Under the pieces are notes generated by a model. The model saw nothing but the letters and a program-made list of their open reading frames with translations. It did not search any database and had not been told where the DNA came from. Source: JAYFQF01 sp034927285 (lineage in GTDB: Bacteria; Bacillota; Peptococcia; DRI-13; UBA5745). Taken from it: a stretch of 64,000 nucleotides of DNA. The stretch spans positions 62,001 through 126,000 of the forward strand of contig JAYFQF010000001.1 in assembly GCA_034927285.1 (NCBI GenBank). Reading direction: 5' to 3'. Positions 25,528 through 34,351 of the stretch are shown here, piece after piece (the first letter of the stretch is position 1; each line of letters opens with the position of its first letter). The position numbers and the translations under genes were made by a program.

Positions 25528-25838
25528 TGAAACATCCGGGTGCAGAGACAGAGATCAACGAGCAGGTCACCTGGCGGGAGATCACGGTGGCCGGCAGAAT
25601 CACCGGCGGCGGTACCTCCAAGCTGTTTGAAACCGGGGACTGGCGCACGGAAAGGCCGGTGCTGGATTGGGAAAAATGCAGGCAGTGCCTGCTTTGCGCG
25701 CCGGTCTGCCCCGATTCCTCCATTCCGGTGGCGGCGGGTAAGAGGCTGGACTTTGATTACAGCCACTGTAAAGGCTGCGGCGTATGCCGGCAGGTCTGTC
25801 CTTTCGCCGCCATCACCATGGTCAAAGAGCAGAAATAA
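25527..25838 (+). CDS. 2-oxoacid:ferredoxin oxidoreductase, delta (ferredoxin) subunit
   Basis: 103 residues with two 4Fe-4S motifs, CRQCLLCAPVCPDSSI and CKGCGVCRQVCPFAAI, after the family's N-terminal GGGTSKLFETGDWRTERP. This is the PorD/VorD-type electron-carrier subunit. It lies between the gamma and alpha genes in the usual gamma-delta-alpha-beta order. Confidence 0.94.
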   Translation: MKHPGAETEINEQVTWREITVAGRITGGGTSKLFETGDWRTERPVLDWEKCRQCLLCAPVCPDSSIPVAAGKRLDFDYSHCKGCGVCRQVCPFAAITMVKEQK

Positions 25839-25848
25839 GGAGAGTAAA

Positions 25849-27051
25849 ATGGCAAACAGAAAAGACAGATTATCCGGCAACGAAGCCATCGCCCTGGCGA
25901 TGAAGGAAATGAATATGGACGTGATGGCGGCCTTTCCCATCACGCCTTCCACAGAGGTGCCCCAGTATTTTTCGCAATATGTAGCCAATGGGGAAACCCA
26001 GACCCTGTTTATTCCGGTGGAATCCGAGCACAGCGCCATGTCCGCCTGCGTCGGGGCCCAGGCTGCCGGTGCCAGAAGCTGTACCGCCACTTCTTCCTGC
26101 GGCCTTTCCCTGATGACGGAAATGCTTCATGTGGCCTCATCCCTGCGGCTGCCCGTCACCATGGCCTGCGTTACCCGGGCGCTGACCGGCCCCATCAATA
26201 TTCACAACGATCATGGCGATGCCATGAGCGTCCGGGACAGCGGCTGGATCCAGCTGTATGCGGAAAACGCTCAGGAGGCTTACGATCTCTACATCATGTC
26301 CGTTCGCGTCGCCGAGGACAGGCGGGTACAGCTGCCGGTGATGGCCTGCCAGGACGGCTTCATCACCAGCCATGCCGTGGAAAATATCGAACTGCTGGAC
26401 GGGGAAAGTATTCGTGCCTTTGTCGGCTTTTATGAGCCTGAGGAGTTTTTGCTGAACAGCGGGCGGAAGGTGGCTTTCGGGCCCTACGACTCTCCCGTCT
26501 ACCTGATGGAGCATAAACGGCAGCAGGCTCAGGCCATGATCGACGCTAAAGAGGTGATCAGAGAGGTGGCGGCAGAGTTCGAAACCATCAGCGGCAGGCG
26601 CTATGACCTGCTGGAAACGTACAAAACTGAGGACGCGGAAAGAATTCTTATCCTTTTGGGATCTTCCTGCGGCACGGCCAAATACGCGGTGGAAAAATTG
26701 CGGGCCCGGGGAGAAAAGGTGGGGCTGGTCAAGATCCGGGCGTACCGTCCTTTTCCGGCGGCGGAGCTTATGCAGGCGATACGAAACGCCAAAGCCGTGG
26801 CGGTAATGGATAAATCGGAAGGGTTATCCGCTCTGGGCGGTCCCGTCTTTGCCGATGTTTGCGCGGCCCTGTGTCAAAACGGCGTAAGCGCCGGCCCGCT
26901 TATGATGAATTACGTATACGGGCTGGGGGGCCGGGATGTCAAACCGGAGCACATCGCGGAAGTCTTCGCGGACCTGGCCGACGACCTGGCCGGTAGAAAC
27001 GCCAGGGTCCACAGCGCTGCCGGTTATCGCTATCTGGCAGTCAGAGAGTAG
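25849..27051 (+). CDS. 2-oxoacid:ferredoxin oxidoreductase, alpha subunit
   Basis: 400 residues from ATG 25849 (AAGGAGAG upstream); the longer open frame in front overlaps the delta gene and is not coding. It has the PorA-type start GNEAIALAMKEMNMDVMAAF with PITPSTEVPQYFS, the EHSAMSACVGAQAAGAR stretch, and the C-terminal transketolase-like domain (ILLGSSCGTAKYAVEKL). It binds the thiamine-diphosphate pyrimidine side together with beta. Whether pyruvate or a longer 2-oxoacid is the substrate cannot be read from sequence. Confidence 0.93.
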   Translation: MANRKDRLSGNEAIALAMKEMNMDVMAAFPITPSTEVPQYFSQYVANGETQTLFIPVESEHSAMSACVGAQAAGARSCTATSSCGLSLMTEMLHVASSLRLPVTMACVTRALTGPINIHNDHGDAMSVRDSGWIQLYAENAQEAYDLYIMSVRVAEDRRVQLPVMACQDGFITSHAVENIELLDGESIRAFVGFYEPEEFLLNSGRKVAFGPYDSPVYLMEHKRQQAQAMIDAKEVIREVAAEFETISGRRYDLLETYKTEDAERILILLGSSCGTAKYAVEKLRARGEKVGLVKIRAYRPFPAAELMQAIRNAKAVAVMDKSEGLSALGGPVFADVCAALCQNGVSAGPLMMNYVYGLGGRDVKPEHIAEVFADLADDLAGRNARVHSAAGYRYLAVRE

Positions 27052-27062
27052 GAGGGGAAAGC

Positions 27063-28007
27063 ATGGTATATGACATCAAGAAGGAAACGGCAAAACCGGA
27101 GCGGTTTGCCGGCGGCCACCGGATGTGCGCCGGCTGCGGCGCTCCGGTAGTAGTGCGCAATGTGCTGCGGGCCCTGGACGCCGAAGATAAAGCGGCTATC
27201 GTAAACGCTACCGGTTGTTTGCAGGCGGCCACCTTTCCTTATCCCTATGTTACCTGGGAAGATTCCTGGCTGCACAGCGCCTTTGAAAACGCCGGCGCCA
27301 GCATCGGCGGCGTAGAAACCGCTTATCGGGCCCTGCGAAAAAGAGGCAAGGTCAAGGAGAATTATAAATTTCTGGCCTTTGGCGGCGATGGCGGCACTTA
27401 TGATATCGGCTTTCAGGCCCTGTCCGGGGCCCTGGAAAGAGGGCATGATTTTGTCTATGTCTGCTATGATAACGAAGCATATATGAATACCGGCATCCAG
27501 CGTTCCTCCTCCACCTCCCGGTTTGCGGATACGACCACTTCGCCCGCCGGGTCGGCGGTGCCGGGCAAACCCCAAAATAAAAAAAGTCTGACCGATATCG
27601 TGATCGCTCATGGCATTCCTTACGCCGCCCAGACTACGATTTTGGCCAATATGAAGGACCTTCATGAAAAGGCTCACAAGGCGATCTATACGCCGGGCCC
27701 AGCCTTTTTGAATGTGCTGGCTCCCTGCCCCAGAGGCTGGCGCTACGAAATGTCCCGGCTGCTGGAAATCACCAAGGCGGCGGTGGATACCTGTTTTTGG
27801 CCGCTGTTCGAAGTTGTGGAGGGGGAGTATCGCCTGACTTATCAGCCGAAAAAGAAATTGCCGGTTGAGGAATATCTGCGGCCCCAGGGACGCTTCAAGC
27901 ACATGTTTTATCAGGGCAACGAGTGGATGATCGAAGCTTTCCAGCAGGAAGTGGACCGCAAATGGGAAGAACTGCTGGCAAAATGCCAAACGTCCACCGC
28001 AAAATAA
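27063..28007 (+). CDS. 2-oxoacid:ferredoxin oxidoreductase, beta (TPP-binding) subunit
   Basis: 314 residues. RMCAGCGAPVVVRNVLRAL and NATGCLQAAT supply the cysteines for a proximal 4Fe-4S cluster. The thiamine-diphosphate motif is GGDGGTYDIGFQALSGALER followed by YDNEAYMNTG. A fourth cysteine sits in the C-terminal part (LAPCPRGWR). Full length for a PorB-type beta subunit. Confidence 0.94.
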   Translation: MVYDIKKETAKPERFAGGHRMCAGCGAPVVVRNVLRALDAEDKAAIVNATGCLQAATFPYPYVTWEDSWLHSAFENAGASIGGVETAYRALRKRGKVKENYKFLAFGGDGGTYDIGFQALSGALERGHDFVYVCYDNEAYMNTGIQRSSSTSRFADTTTSPAGSAVPGKPQNKKSLTDIVIAHGIPYAAQTTILANMKDLHEKAHKAIYTPGPAFLNVLAPCPRGWRYEMSRLLEITKAAVDTCFWPLFEVVEGEYRLTYQPKKKLPVEEYLRPQGRFKHMFYQGNEWMIEAFQQEVDRKWEELLAKCQTSTAK

Positions 28008-28020
28008 GGAGGCTGGCAAA

Positions 28021-28473
28021 ATGATAGAAAATACAGAGCAGTATATCAGGGAGAAGGTGCATTACTTTTATCACGAAGCCGGCGTCAACTGCGCCACAGG
28101 CACCCTGACCCTGCTTAGCGATATCTTCCGGGTGCCTTTGCAGGAACAGGTCTATGATTCGGCTATCGCCATGCATGGGGCGGGAAAATACGGCGCTCAG
28201 TGCGGTATTCTGGACGGCGCGATGATGTTTATTACCATTTATGGCAAGCAAAGGGGACTGACCAAACCGGTCATGGTCGGGTTAGTTCATGACTGGGCGG
28301 CTCTTTTTGAGCAGGAAATGGGCAGTATCGTCTGCAAGGGCTTGCGGCCCTTCCCCTTTACCCCCGAGGACGCACCGAAGCATCTTTGCGAGCCGATTAC
28401 CGTTAAAGGGGTGAAGCTGGCGGTAAAGTACATCAAAGAAGCGGTAGAGCCGGCTTTTCCGGCTCAGGCTTAA
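28021..28473 (+). CDS. C_GCAxxG_C_C family protein
   Basis: 150 residues of the C_GCAxxG_C_C family, a group of small redox-linked proteins of unknown function. The conserved cysteines are in GVNCATGTLTLL near residue 24, GAQCGILDGAMM near residue 60, and a late pair in IVCKGLRPF and HLCEPIT. The family's usual glycine-cysteine order is kept, with slight variation in the first motif. It follows the beta-subunit gene by 13 bases, with AAGGAGG before the ATG. Confidence 0.82.
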   Translation: MIENTEQYIREKVHYFYHEAGVNCATGTLTLLSDIFRVPLQEQVYDSAIAMHGAGKYGAQCGILDGAMMFITIYGKQRGLTKPVMVGLVHDWAALFEQEMGSIVCKGLRPFPFTPEDAPKHLCEPITVKGVKLAVKYIKEAVEPAFPAQA

Positions 28474-28494
28474 GACGGAAAGGAGGCGGCTGAG

Positions 28495-29670
28495 ATGAAA
28501 TATGATTTTGATCAGGTTGTGGAGCGCAGAGGCTCCGGCTGCCTGAAGTGGGATACCGGTGACAGGGATGTTTTGCCCATGTGGGTGGCGGATATGGATT
28601 TCCCGGCGGCAAAGCCCATTTTGGATGCTCTCCTCCGGCGGGTCGATCATGGGATTTTCGGTTACTCGGTGCCCGATGAGAGCTATCTGGCATCTCTTCA
28701 GGACTTCTTCCAGCGCCGGCACGGCTGGCGGCCGGAGCGGCAGTGGTATTCCCACTGCCCGGGTATTGTGCCGGCGCTGCATTTTTTCGCGAAAGCCTAT
28801 CTCAGGCCCGGTGAAAAAGTACTGATGCATTCTCCGGTTTACTATCCATTTTTCGGATCGGTGAAAAAAAACCAGGCGGAGGTCTCCGCCAGTCCCCTGC
28901 TGATCAAAAACGGCCGCTATGAAGTGGACTTCGAGGACTTCGCGGTCCGGGCCGGGGATCCGCAGGTGAAGCTCTTTTATTTGTGCAATCCCCACAATCC
29001 GGGGGGCCGGGTCTGGCGGGAGGCGGAGCTTCGCCGCATGGCCGAAATCTGTATCGCCAACGACGTGATCATTGTTTCCGATGAGATCCACTGCGATCTG
29101 GTGTATCCCGGATACCGGCACATCTGCCTGGCTTCCCTTTCACCGGAGATCGCCAATCGGACCATTACCTGTATCGCGCCCAGCAAAACCTTTAATCTGG
29201 CCGGTTTCCAGACTTCCTGCCTGTTTATCCCCAATCCGGCGATGAAAAAGGTCTATGACGATTTTTTGGATACTTTAGGCATTATGCGGCCAAACGCTAT
29301 GGGCATTACCGCCCTGACCGCAGCTTTCCGGTCCGGGGATGAATGGCTGGATCAGCTGATGGTCTATCTGAGCGATAATCTGGCTTACTTAAAGGAATTC
29401 CTGCGGGATAACCTGCCGGAAATCAGCGTGATGGAGCCGGAGGCGACTTATCTGGTCTGGCTGGATTTCAGCAAAACCGGCATCGATTGCCGCCTGTTCC
29501 ATCAGCTTTTGCTGGAAAAAGGAAGGATCTGGCTGGATGAAGGCTATATGTTCGGCGAGACCGGCCAAGGCTTTGAGCGGATCAACATCGCCTGCCCCAG
29601 GGCTACTCTGCGGGAAGGTCTGAACCGAATGAAAAGCGCTTTGGCCGAGTACCGGAAAGAGAGGAACTGA
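28495..29670 (+). CDS. PLP-dependent aminotransferase / C-S lyase, MalY/PatB type
   Basis: 391 residues with the MalY/PatB start DVLPMWVADMDFPAAKPI, the GIFGYSVPDESY substrate segment, FYLCNPHNPGGRVW, VSDEIHCDLVYPGYRH and the lysine-bearing TCIAPSKTFNLAGFQTSCL. Members are cystathionine beta-lyases or aminotransferases. In this operon transamination to feed or drain the 2-oxoacid pool is plausible; sulfur amino-acid cleavage is the alternative. Confidence 0.88.
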   Translation: MKYDFDQVVERRGSGCLKWDTGDRDVLPMWVADMDFPAAKPILDALLRRVDHGIFGYSVPDESYLASLQDFFQRRHGWRPERQWYSHCPGIVPALHFFAKAYLRPGEKVLMHSPVYYPFFGSVKKNQAEVSASPLLIKNGRYEVDFEDFAVRAGDPQVKLFYLCNPHNPGGRVWREAELRRMAEICIANDVIIVSDEIHCDLVYPGYRHICLASLSPEIANRTITCIAPSKTFNLAGFQTSCLFIPNPAMKKVYDDFLDTLGIMRPNAMGITALTAAFRSGDEWLDQLMVYLSDNLAYLKEFLRDNLPEISVMEPEATYLVWLDFSKTGIDCRLFHQLLLEKGRIWLDEGYMFGETGQGFERINIACPRATLREGLNRMKSALAEYRKERN

Positions 29671-29672
29671 AA

Positions 29673-30467
29673 ATGACGGAATGGACTAAAACCATTGATG
29701 AAGCAATCAGCAAATATATCCGGCCCGCAACCTTTCCCGTGGCGGTGAAATTTTTCCGGGAAGGAGAGGAGCTGCCGGAGCGGACAAAGGTGCCTACCCG
29801 GGATCTGGGCCATTCTCTGGCCATTTGTCAGGGAATGACCATCGTCCGCAAATACGGCTGGAGCCTGGCTTTCTACCAGCAGGATCAGGCCTGTCCCATC
29901 GCTCAGGTGATTTTGGGCTATAAAGAAGAACCGGATTTCATTAAGAACGGCAGCCTGGTGAAACCTCTTTATGTAAATAACGACGGAGCGGCGGTGAAAA
30001 CCCAGTCCAGCACGCCCAAAATGCCCAAGGCGGATACTTATTGTATCGTCATGTCGCCTTTACATCTTTGCGCCTTTGATCCGGACGTAGTGGTATGCTA
30101 CGGCAACTCCGCCCAGATCACCCGCTTTGTCCAGGGGGCCCTGCATCAGGAAGGCGGTTATATCGAATCCCGTTTTGCCGGCAGGGGGGCCTGCGGCGCT
30201 GAAATCGTGGTGCCTGTGGTCCAGGGGAAGTGCAATGTGATCATTCCCGGCGGCGGCGAGAGAATTTTCGCTCTGACCGGCGATGATGAGCTGGCCTTTG
30301 CCATGCCCGCCGCCAAGGCCGACGAAGTGATGGCCGGTCTTGCCGCCACCCACAAGGGCGGCGTAGCCAGAATTCCCACTCCCGTGGCCGGGGTAAATAT
30401 CAAACCGGTTTTCCCCAAATATTACCGGCCCCTGGAGGAATACTGCAGCCTGCGGGATCAGCAGTAG
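29673..30467 (+). CDS. DUF169 family protein
   Basis: 264 residues starting 2 bases after the previous stop. DUF169 features: PVAVKFFREGEELPE, LAICQGMTIVRKYGWSLAF, QQDQACPIAQVILG with conserved cysteines, and GRGACGAEIVVPVVQGKCNV. The function is not established; members occur in anaerobes near redox and C1 genes. It is the last gene of the operon, and its 3' end overlaps the convergent nitroreductase gene by 10 bases. Confidence 0.85.
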   Translation: MTEWTKTIDEAISKYIRPATFPVAVKFFREGEELPERTKVPTRDLGHSLAICQGMTIVRKYGWSLAFYQQDQACPIAQVILGYKEEPDFIKNGSLVKPLYVNNDGAAVKTQSSTPKMPKADTYCIVMSPLHLCAFDPDVVVCYGNSAQITRFVQGALHQEGGYIESRFAGRGACGAEIVVPVVQGKCNVIIPGGGERIFALTGDDELAFAMPAAKADEVMAGLAATHKGGVARIPTPVAGVNIKPVFPKYYRPLEEYCSLRDQQ

Positions 30468-31087
30468 ATCAGCAGCTCCGACAGCCCTTTAACCTGCTTT
30501 GTCCGGGGCCGGTAGCGGGGCTTGCCAAGAGAGATCAGGCTGACGGGCTGCCAGGCCGGCGGCAGGGAAAGATAGGCGGCTATGGCCGGGGCGCTGAAGA
30601 TCGGATCATTCATCCAGCAGGCGCCGTAGCCTTGATTATGGACCTCCAGCAGTAAATTTTCAATGGCCGCCCCCATGGACAGATAATCCGGATAGCCCAG
30701 GCGGGCCATCATTCCCTCATGATCGAAGCCTTTGGCCCTGAAATAGCGAACCACCCGGGGATCGTAGTAAGTCAGCGGTTCCATGCAGACGAGAATCAAA
30801 GCCGGAGCGTAACAAAAGTGGGTAGCCGCCAGAACCCGGCCCCGGATGAATTTCTCGTCGGCGCCGGTGCCGTAAAATTCCCGGGTATGGTCGGCTACCG
30901 CCTGGGCCAGACCGGCGATCCGGCCGGGATCATCCACTATAGCAAAGCGCCACATCTGGCTGTTGCAGGCGCAGGGCGCGTAAGCGGCGGCGGCGACGCA
31001 ATCCTCGATCACCTGCCGGGGAACCGGCTCCTCGAGAAATTTACGGATCGAACGGCGGGTGGTCATCAGTTCCATTAAGTTTTCCAT
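30458..31087 (-). CDS. Nitroreductase family protein
   Basis: 209 residues, with MTTRRSIRKFLEEPVPRQVI at the N-terminus and AAAAYAPCACNSQMWRFAIV. These are FMN-binding features of the nitroreductase family. MGAAIENLLLEVHNQGYGACWM near residue 145 is the expected helix. It is NAD(P)H- or ferredoxin-linked with unknown substrate. The ATG at 31087 has AAGGGAG upstream. It is divergent from the acyl-CoA dehydrogenase gene across a 78-base promoter region. Confidence 0.88.
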   Translation of the reverse strand: MENLMELMTTRRSIRKFLEEPVPRQVIEDCVAAAAYAPCACNSQMWRFAIVDDPGRIAGLAQAVADHTREFYGTGADEKFIRGRVLAATHFCYAPALILVCMEPLTYYDPRVVRYFRAKGFDHEGMMARLGYPDYLSMGAAIENLLLEVHNQGYGACWMNDPIFSAPAIAAYLSLPPAWQPVSLISLGKPRYRPRTKQVKGLSELLIYC

Positions 31088-31165
31088 TGCACAACACTCC
31101 CTTAGTTTTACTTAATTTATTATGCAATTTCCGTGCCAAATAAGACTAAAACAGGAGGCAGAAGA

Positions 31166-32311
31166 ATGGATTTCAAACTAGACAAAAGCCATGAGCTGCA
31201 GCGGGAGCTGTATCAGAAATTCACGGAAGCAGAGATCAGGCCCATTGCCCGGGACATGGACGAGGCCGAGGAATATTCCCAGGACTTAGTCGCCAAGATG
31301 CAAAAAGCCGGCTTTTTCGGTATCCCCTTTGACCGGAAGTGGGGCGGCGGCGGCAGCGACGTTTTGGGTTACGCCCTCTGCATGGAGGAGGTCTCCAAGG
31401 CGGACGCTTCCACCGGCATCACCCTCTCTGTCCATACCTCCCTGTGCTGCTCCAGTATCAATGATTTTGCCGAAGACCAACAAAAAGACCGGTTTTTGCG
31501 GCCGCTCACCGACGGCCGGGAAGTGGGCTGCTTCGGCCTCACCGAGCCCGGCGCCGGCAGCGACGTGGCCGGGGCCCGCACTGTGGCCGTCAAAGACGGC
31601 GGCGACTACGTGATCAACGGCACTAAGGTCTTTACCACCAATTCCGGCTTTGCCGACACCTTCCTGGTCTTTGCCCTTACCGATAAAACCGTGCCCGCGG
31701 CCAAGGGCATGAGCGCTTTCATCGTTAAAAAGGGTATGCCGGGATTGTCGGTCAGCGCCAACATTCCCCGGATGGGCATCCGGGCTGCCTCCAACTGCGA
31801 GGTAGTCTATGACAACGTCCGGGTGCCCGCCGAAAACCGGATCGGCAAAGAGGGCGAGGGCTTCAAGATCGCCATGAAGGCCCTGGACGGCGGCCGGATC
31901 GGCATCGGCGCCCAGTCTGTGGGCATCGCCCAGGGAGCCATCAACGAGACCGTCAAGTACGTCAAGGAGAGAAAGCAGTTTGGCCGGCCCATCGCCGCCT
32001 TCCAGAATACCCAGTTCAAGCTGGCGGAAATGCAAACCAGGGTGGACGCCGCCAGGCTCTTAGTCTGGCGGGCGGCGGTGATAAAGGACAACCACGAGCC
32101 CTACTCCGTGGCGGCAGCCATGTGTAAGCTCTTCGCTTCCGAAGTGGCCAATGAGGTCACCCGGGGCTGTGTCCAGTTTTTCGGCGGTTACGGCTTCTCC
32201 CGGGAGTACCCGGTGGAGCGCATGATGCGGGACGCCAAGATCACCGAGATATACGAAGGCACCTCGGAAGTGATGAAGATGGTCATTTCCGGCAGCATGA
32301 AGCTGAAATAG
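31166..32311 (+). CDS. Acyl-CoA dehydrogenase (butyryl-CoA dehydrogenase type)
   Basis: 381 residues from ATG 31166 (AGGAGG upstream). Signature FGLTEPGAGSDVAGAR, YVINGTKVFTTNSG and the C-terminal FGGYGFSREYPVERMMRD with IYEGTSEVMKM, whose glutamate is the catalytic base in short-chain enzymes. EtfB and EtfA follow at once, so electrons go to or come from an electron-transfer flavoprotein. In anaerobes such sets reduce crotonyl-CoA-type substrates, sometimes with flavin bifurcation; whether this one bifurcates is unknown. Confidence 0.92.
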   Translation: MDFKLDKSHELQRELYQKFTEAEIRPIARDMDEAEEYSQDLVAKMQKAGFFGIPFDRKWGGGGSDVLGYALCMEEVSKADASTGITLSVHTSLCCSSINDFAEDQQKDRFLRPLTDGREVGCFGLTEPGAGSDVAGARTVAVKDGGDYVINGTKVFTTNSGFADTFLVFALTDKTVPAAKGMSAFIVKKGMPGLSVSANIPRMGIRAASNCEVVYDNVRVPAENRIGKEGEGFKIAMKALDGGRIGIGAQSVGIAQGAINETVKYVKERKQFGRPIAAFQNTQFKLAEMQTRVDAARLLVWRAAVIKDNHEPYSVAAAMCKLFASEVANEVTRGCVQFFGGYGFSREYPVERMMRDAKITEIYEGTSEVMKMVISGSMKLK

Positions 32312-32326
32312 GAAGGGGAGCGAGCC

Positions 32327-33124
32327 ATGAAAATCGTCGTATGTATCAAACAGGTTCCGGACACTACGGAAGTACGGCTGGATCCGAAAACCAATACCCT
32401 GATCCGGGAGGGCGTGCCCAGCATTATCAATCCGGACGACAAGGCCGGCATAGAGGCGGCTTTAGAGCTGAGGGACCAGGTGGCGGGAAGCCGGGTCACG
32501 GTATTGTGCATGGGCCCGCCCCAGGCGGATGTGGCCCTGAGAGAAGCCCTGGCCATGGGCTGTGACCAGGCGGTCCTGGTCAGCGGCCGGGAGTTCGGCG
32601 GCTCCGATACCTATGCCACAGCCACCATCATCGGGGCGGCCTTGAAGAAGCTGGGCTATGACTTGATCATCACCGGCCGGCAGGCCATCGACGGCGACAC
32701 GGCGCAGGTAGGACCCCAGATCGCCGAACAGCTGGGGGTCCCTCAGGTCAGCTACGCCGAGGAAATCCGGGTGGAGGAAGGGGGGGAATTCCTCATCGTC
32801 AAGCGGCAGTATGAGGACCGCTGCCATACCATCCGGGTAAAGACGCCCTGTCTGCTGACGGCTTTGTCCGAGCTGGCCAAACCCCGTTATATGACGGTAC
32901 GGGGGATTGTGGAGGCCTGTGAGGAGGAAATAAAAATCCTGGGCTTCGAGGACTTAAAGGACCGCCTGAACCCGGATCACATCGGCCTGAAAGGCTCCCC
33001 CACCAACGTGCTGAAATCCTTCACCAAAAGCCCCAAGGGTCAGGGGTCCAAGCTGTTGGGCCTGTCGGCGGAGGAAGCGGCGGCGGCTATCGTAGCCAAA
33101 CTGGACGAAAAGAATCTGATCTGA
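32327..33124 (+). CDS. etfB: Electron transfer flavoprotein beta subunit
   Basis: 265 residues: KIVVCIKQVPDTTEVRLDPK at the N-terminus, VLCMGPPQADVALREALAMG, LIITGRQAIDGDTAQVGPQ with the nucleotide-binding loop, and LPCLLT-like RVKTPCLLTALSEL near residue 170. It pairs with EtfA and serves the preceding acyl-CoA dehydrogenase. GGAAGGGGAG precedes the ATG. Confidence 0.94.
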   Translation: MKIVVCIKQVPDTTEVRLDPKTNTLIREGVPSIINPDDKAGIEAALELRDQVAGSRVTVLCMGPPQADVALREALAMGCDQAVLVSGREFGGSDTYATATIIGAALKKLGYDLIITGRQAIDGDTAQVGPQIAEQLGVPQVSYAEEIRVEEGGEFLIVKRQYEDRCHTIRVKTPCLLTALSELAKPRYMTVRGIVEACEEEIKILGFEDLKDRLNPDHIGLKGSPTNVLKSFTKSPKGQGSKLLGLSAEEAAAAIVAKLDEKNLI

Positions 33125-33140
33125 GAAGGAGGAAGCCAAA

Positions 33141-34148
33141 GTGGCAAAAGACGTATACGTAGTCATCGAGCAAAGAGACGGCCGTGTCCAGAAGGTAGGC
33201 CTGGAGCTTTTGGGGGAAGCCGGCAAGCTGGCCAGGGACCTGGGACAAAAGGTAGTGGCATTAATCATGGGAGACAAAGCGGCCGATAAGGCGCAGTTGT
33301 TGTATCAGTACGGGGCCGACCGGGTATTGACGGTGGAGGATCCCATGCTGAAGGAGTACGCCACGGAGCCCTACGCTAAGGCCTTGACCCAGATAATCCG
33401 GGAATACGAACCGGAAATCGTGCTTTTCGGCGCCACCTCCATCGGCCGGGATTTAGCGCCCAGAGTGGCGGGCCGGGTCCACACGGGGCTGACGGCGGAT
33501 TGTACCGGACTGGACATTGACCCGGAAACGAAAAACCTGATGATGACCCGGCCGGCCTTTGGCGGAAATATTATGGCCACCATCATTTGCCCTCATTACC
33601 GGCCCCAGATGGCCACGGTACGGCCCGGGGTCATGAAAATGCTGGAAAGAGACGGGATGAGGAGCGGCCGGGCGGAGCCGGTGAGGGTGGAATTCCGGCC
33701 GGAGGACATGAATATTGAAATTCTCAAGGTTTATAAAGAGGAGAAGAAGAGCGTAGACATCACGGAGGCCAAGGTGCTGGTGTCGGGGGGCCGCGGGGTC
33801 GGCGGGCCGGAAGGGTATAAGCCCTTAAAAGAGCTGGCGGACGTGCTGGGAGGGGAGGTATCCTCCTCCAGGGTAGGCGTGGACTCGGGCTGGATCGGTA
33901 AAGACCGTCAGGTGGGGCAGACGGGGAAAACGGTACGGCCGGCCCTGTATGTGGCCTGCGGCATCTCGGGAGCCATCCAGCACCTGGCCGGCATGGAAAA
34001 CTCGGAATTTATCCTGGCCATTAATAAAGACGCCACGGCGCCGATGATGGAAATCGCGGATCTGGGGGTGGAAGGGGACCTGAAGGCCATCGTGCCCAAG
34101 CTGACGGAAGCCATTAAAAAGACCAAGGCTGCCAGGATCGTGAATTAG
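33141..34148 (+). CDS. etfA: Electron transfer flavoprotein alpha subunit
   Basis: 335 residues from a GTG start at 33141 with AGGAGG 9 bases upstream. The C-terminal FAD domain is complete: VSGGRGVGGPEGYKPL, SSRVGVDSGWI, QVGQTGKTVRPALYVACGIS and GAIQHLAGM. It has no N-terminal ferredoxin extension. It is the last gene of the acd-etfB-etfA unit, which ends in the long hairpin at 34175-34270. Confidence 0.94.
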   Translation: MAKDVYVVIEQRDGRVQKVGLELLGEAGKLARDLGQKVVALIMGDKAADKAQLLYQYGADRVLTVEDPMLKEYATEPYAKALTQIIREYEPEIVLFGATSIGRDLAPRVAGRVHTGLTADCTGLDIDPETKNLMMTRPAFGGNIMATIICPHYRPQMATVRPGVMKMLERDGMRSGRAEPVRVEFRPEDMNIEILKVYKEEKKSVDITEAKVLVSGGRGVGGPEGYKPLKELADVLGGEVSSSRVGVDSGWIGKDRQVGQTGKTVRPALYVACGISGAIQHLAGMENSEFILAINKDATAPMMEIADLGVEGDLKAIVPKLTEAIKKTKAARIVN

Positions 34149-34174
34149 CCAATACTTTTAACCGCAGTCCGGAA

Positions 34175-34270
34175 GAAAGGCCCCGGAGCAAAACCGCACC
34201 GCACCCTGATTGTGATTCAGTATACCATACTGTCTGACAATCGGGGCACGGCCCAATGCTCCGGGGCCTT
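34175..34270. terminator. 96-base nested inverted repeat between convergent genes
   Basis: AAAGGCCCCGGAGCA (34175-34189) pairs perfectly with TGCTCCGGGGCCTTT (34256-34270), followed by TCTGTTCT. Inside lies a second symmetric block, GATTGT-n4-CAGTAT-ACC-ATACTG-n4-ACAATC (34207-34241). The outer stem can stop transcription from both sides (etfA and the DUF1847 gene). The inner block resembles an operator more than terminator filling. Confidence 0.65.
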
Positions 34271-34351
34271 TTCTGTTCTGCGTATTTCACTTCCGAGGCA
34301 AACCAAGAGCCCGGCGCTCAGGGGCTTCAGCGCTTATCCCGCTCTGTGGGC

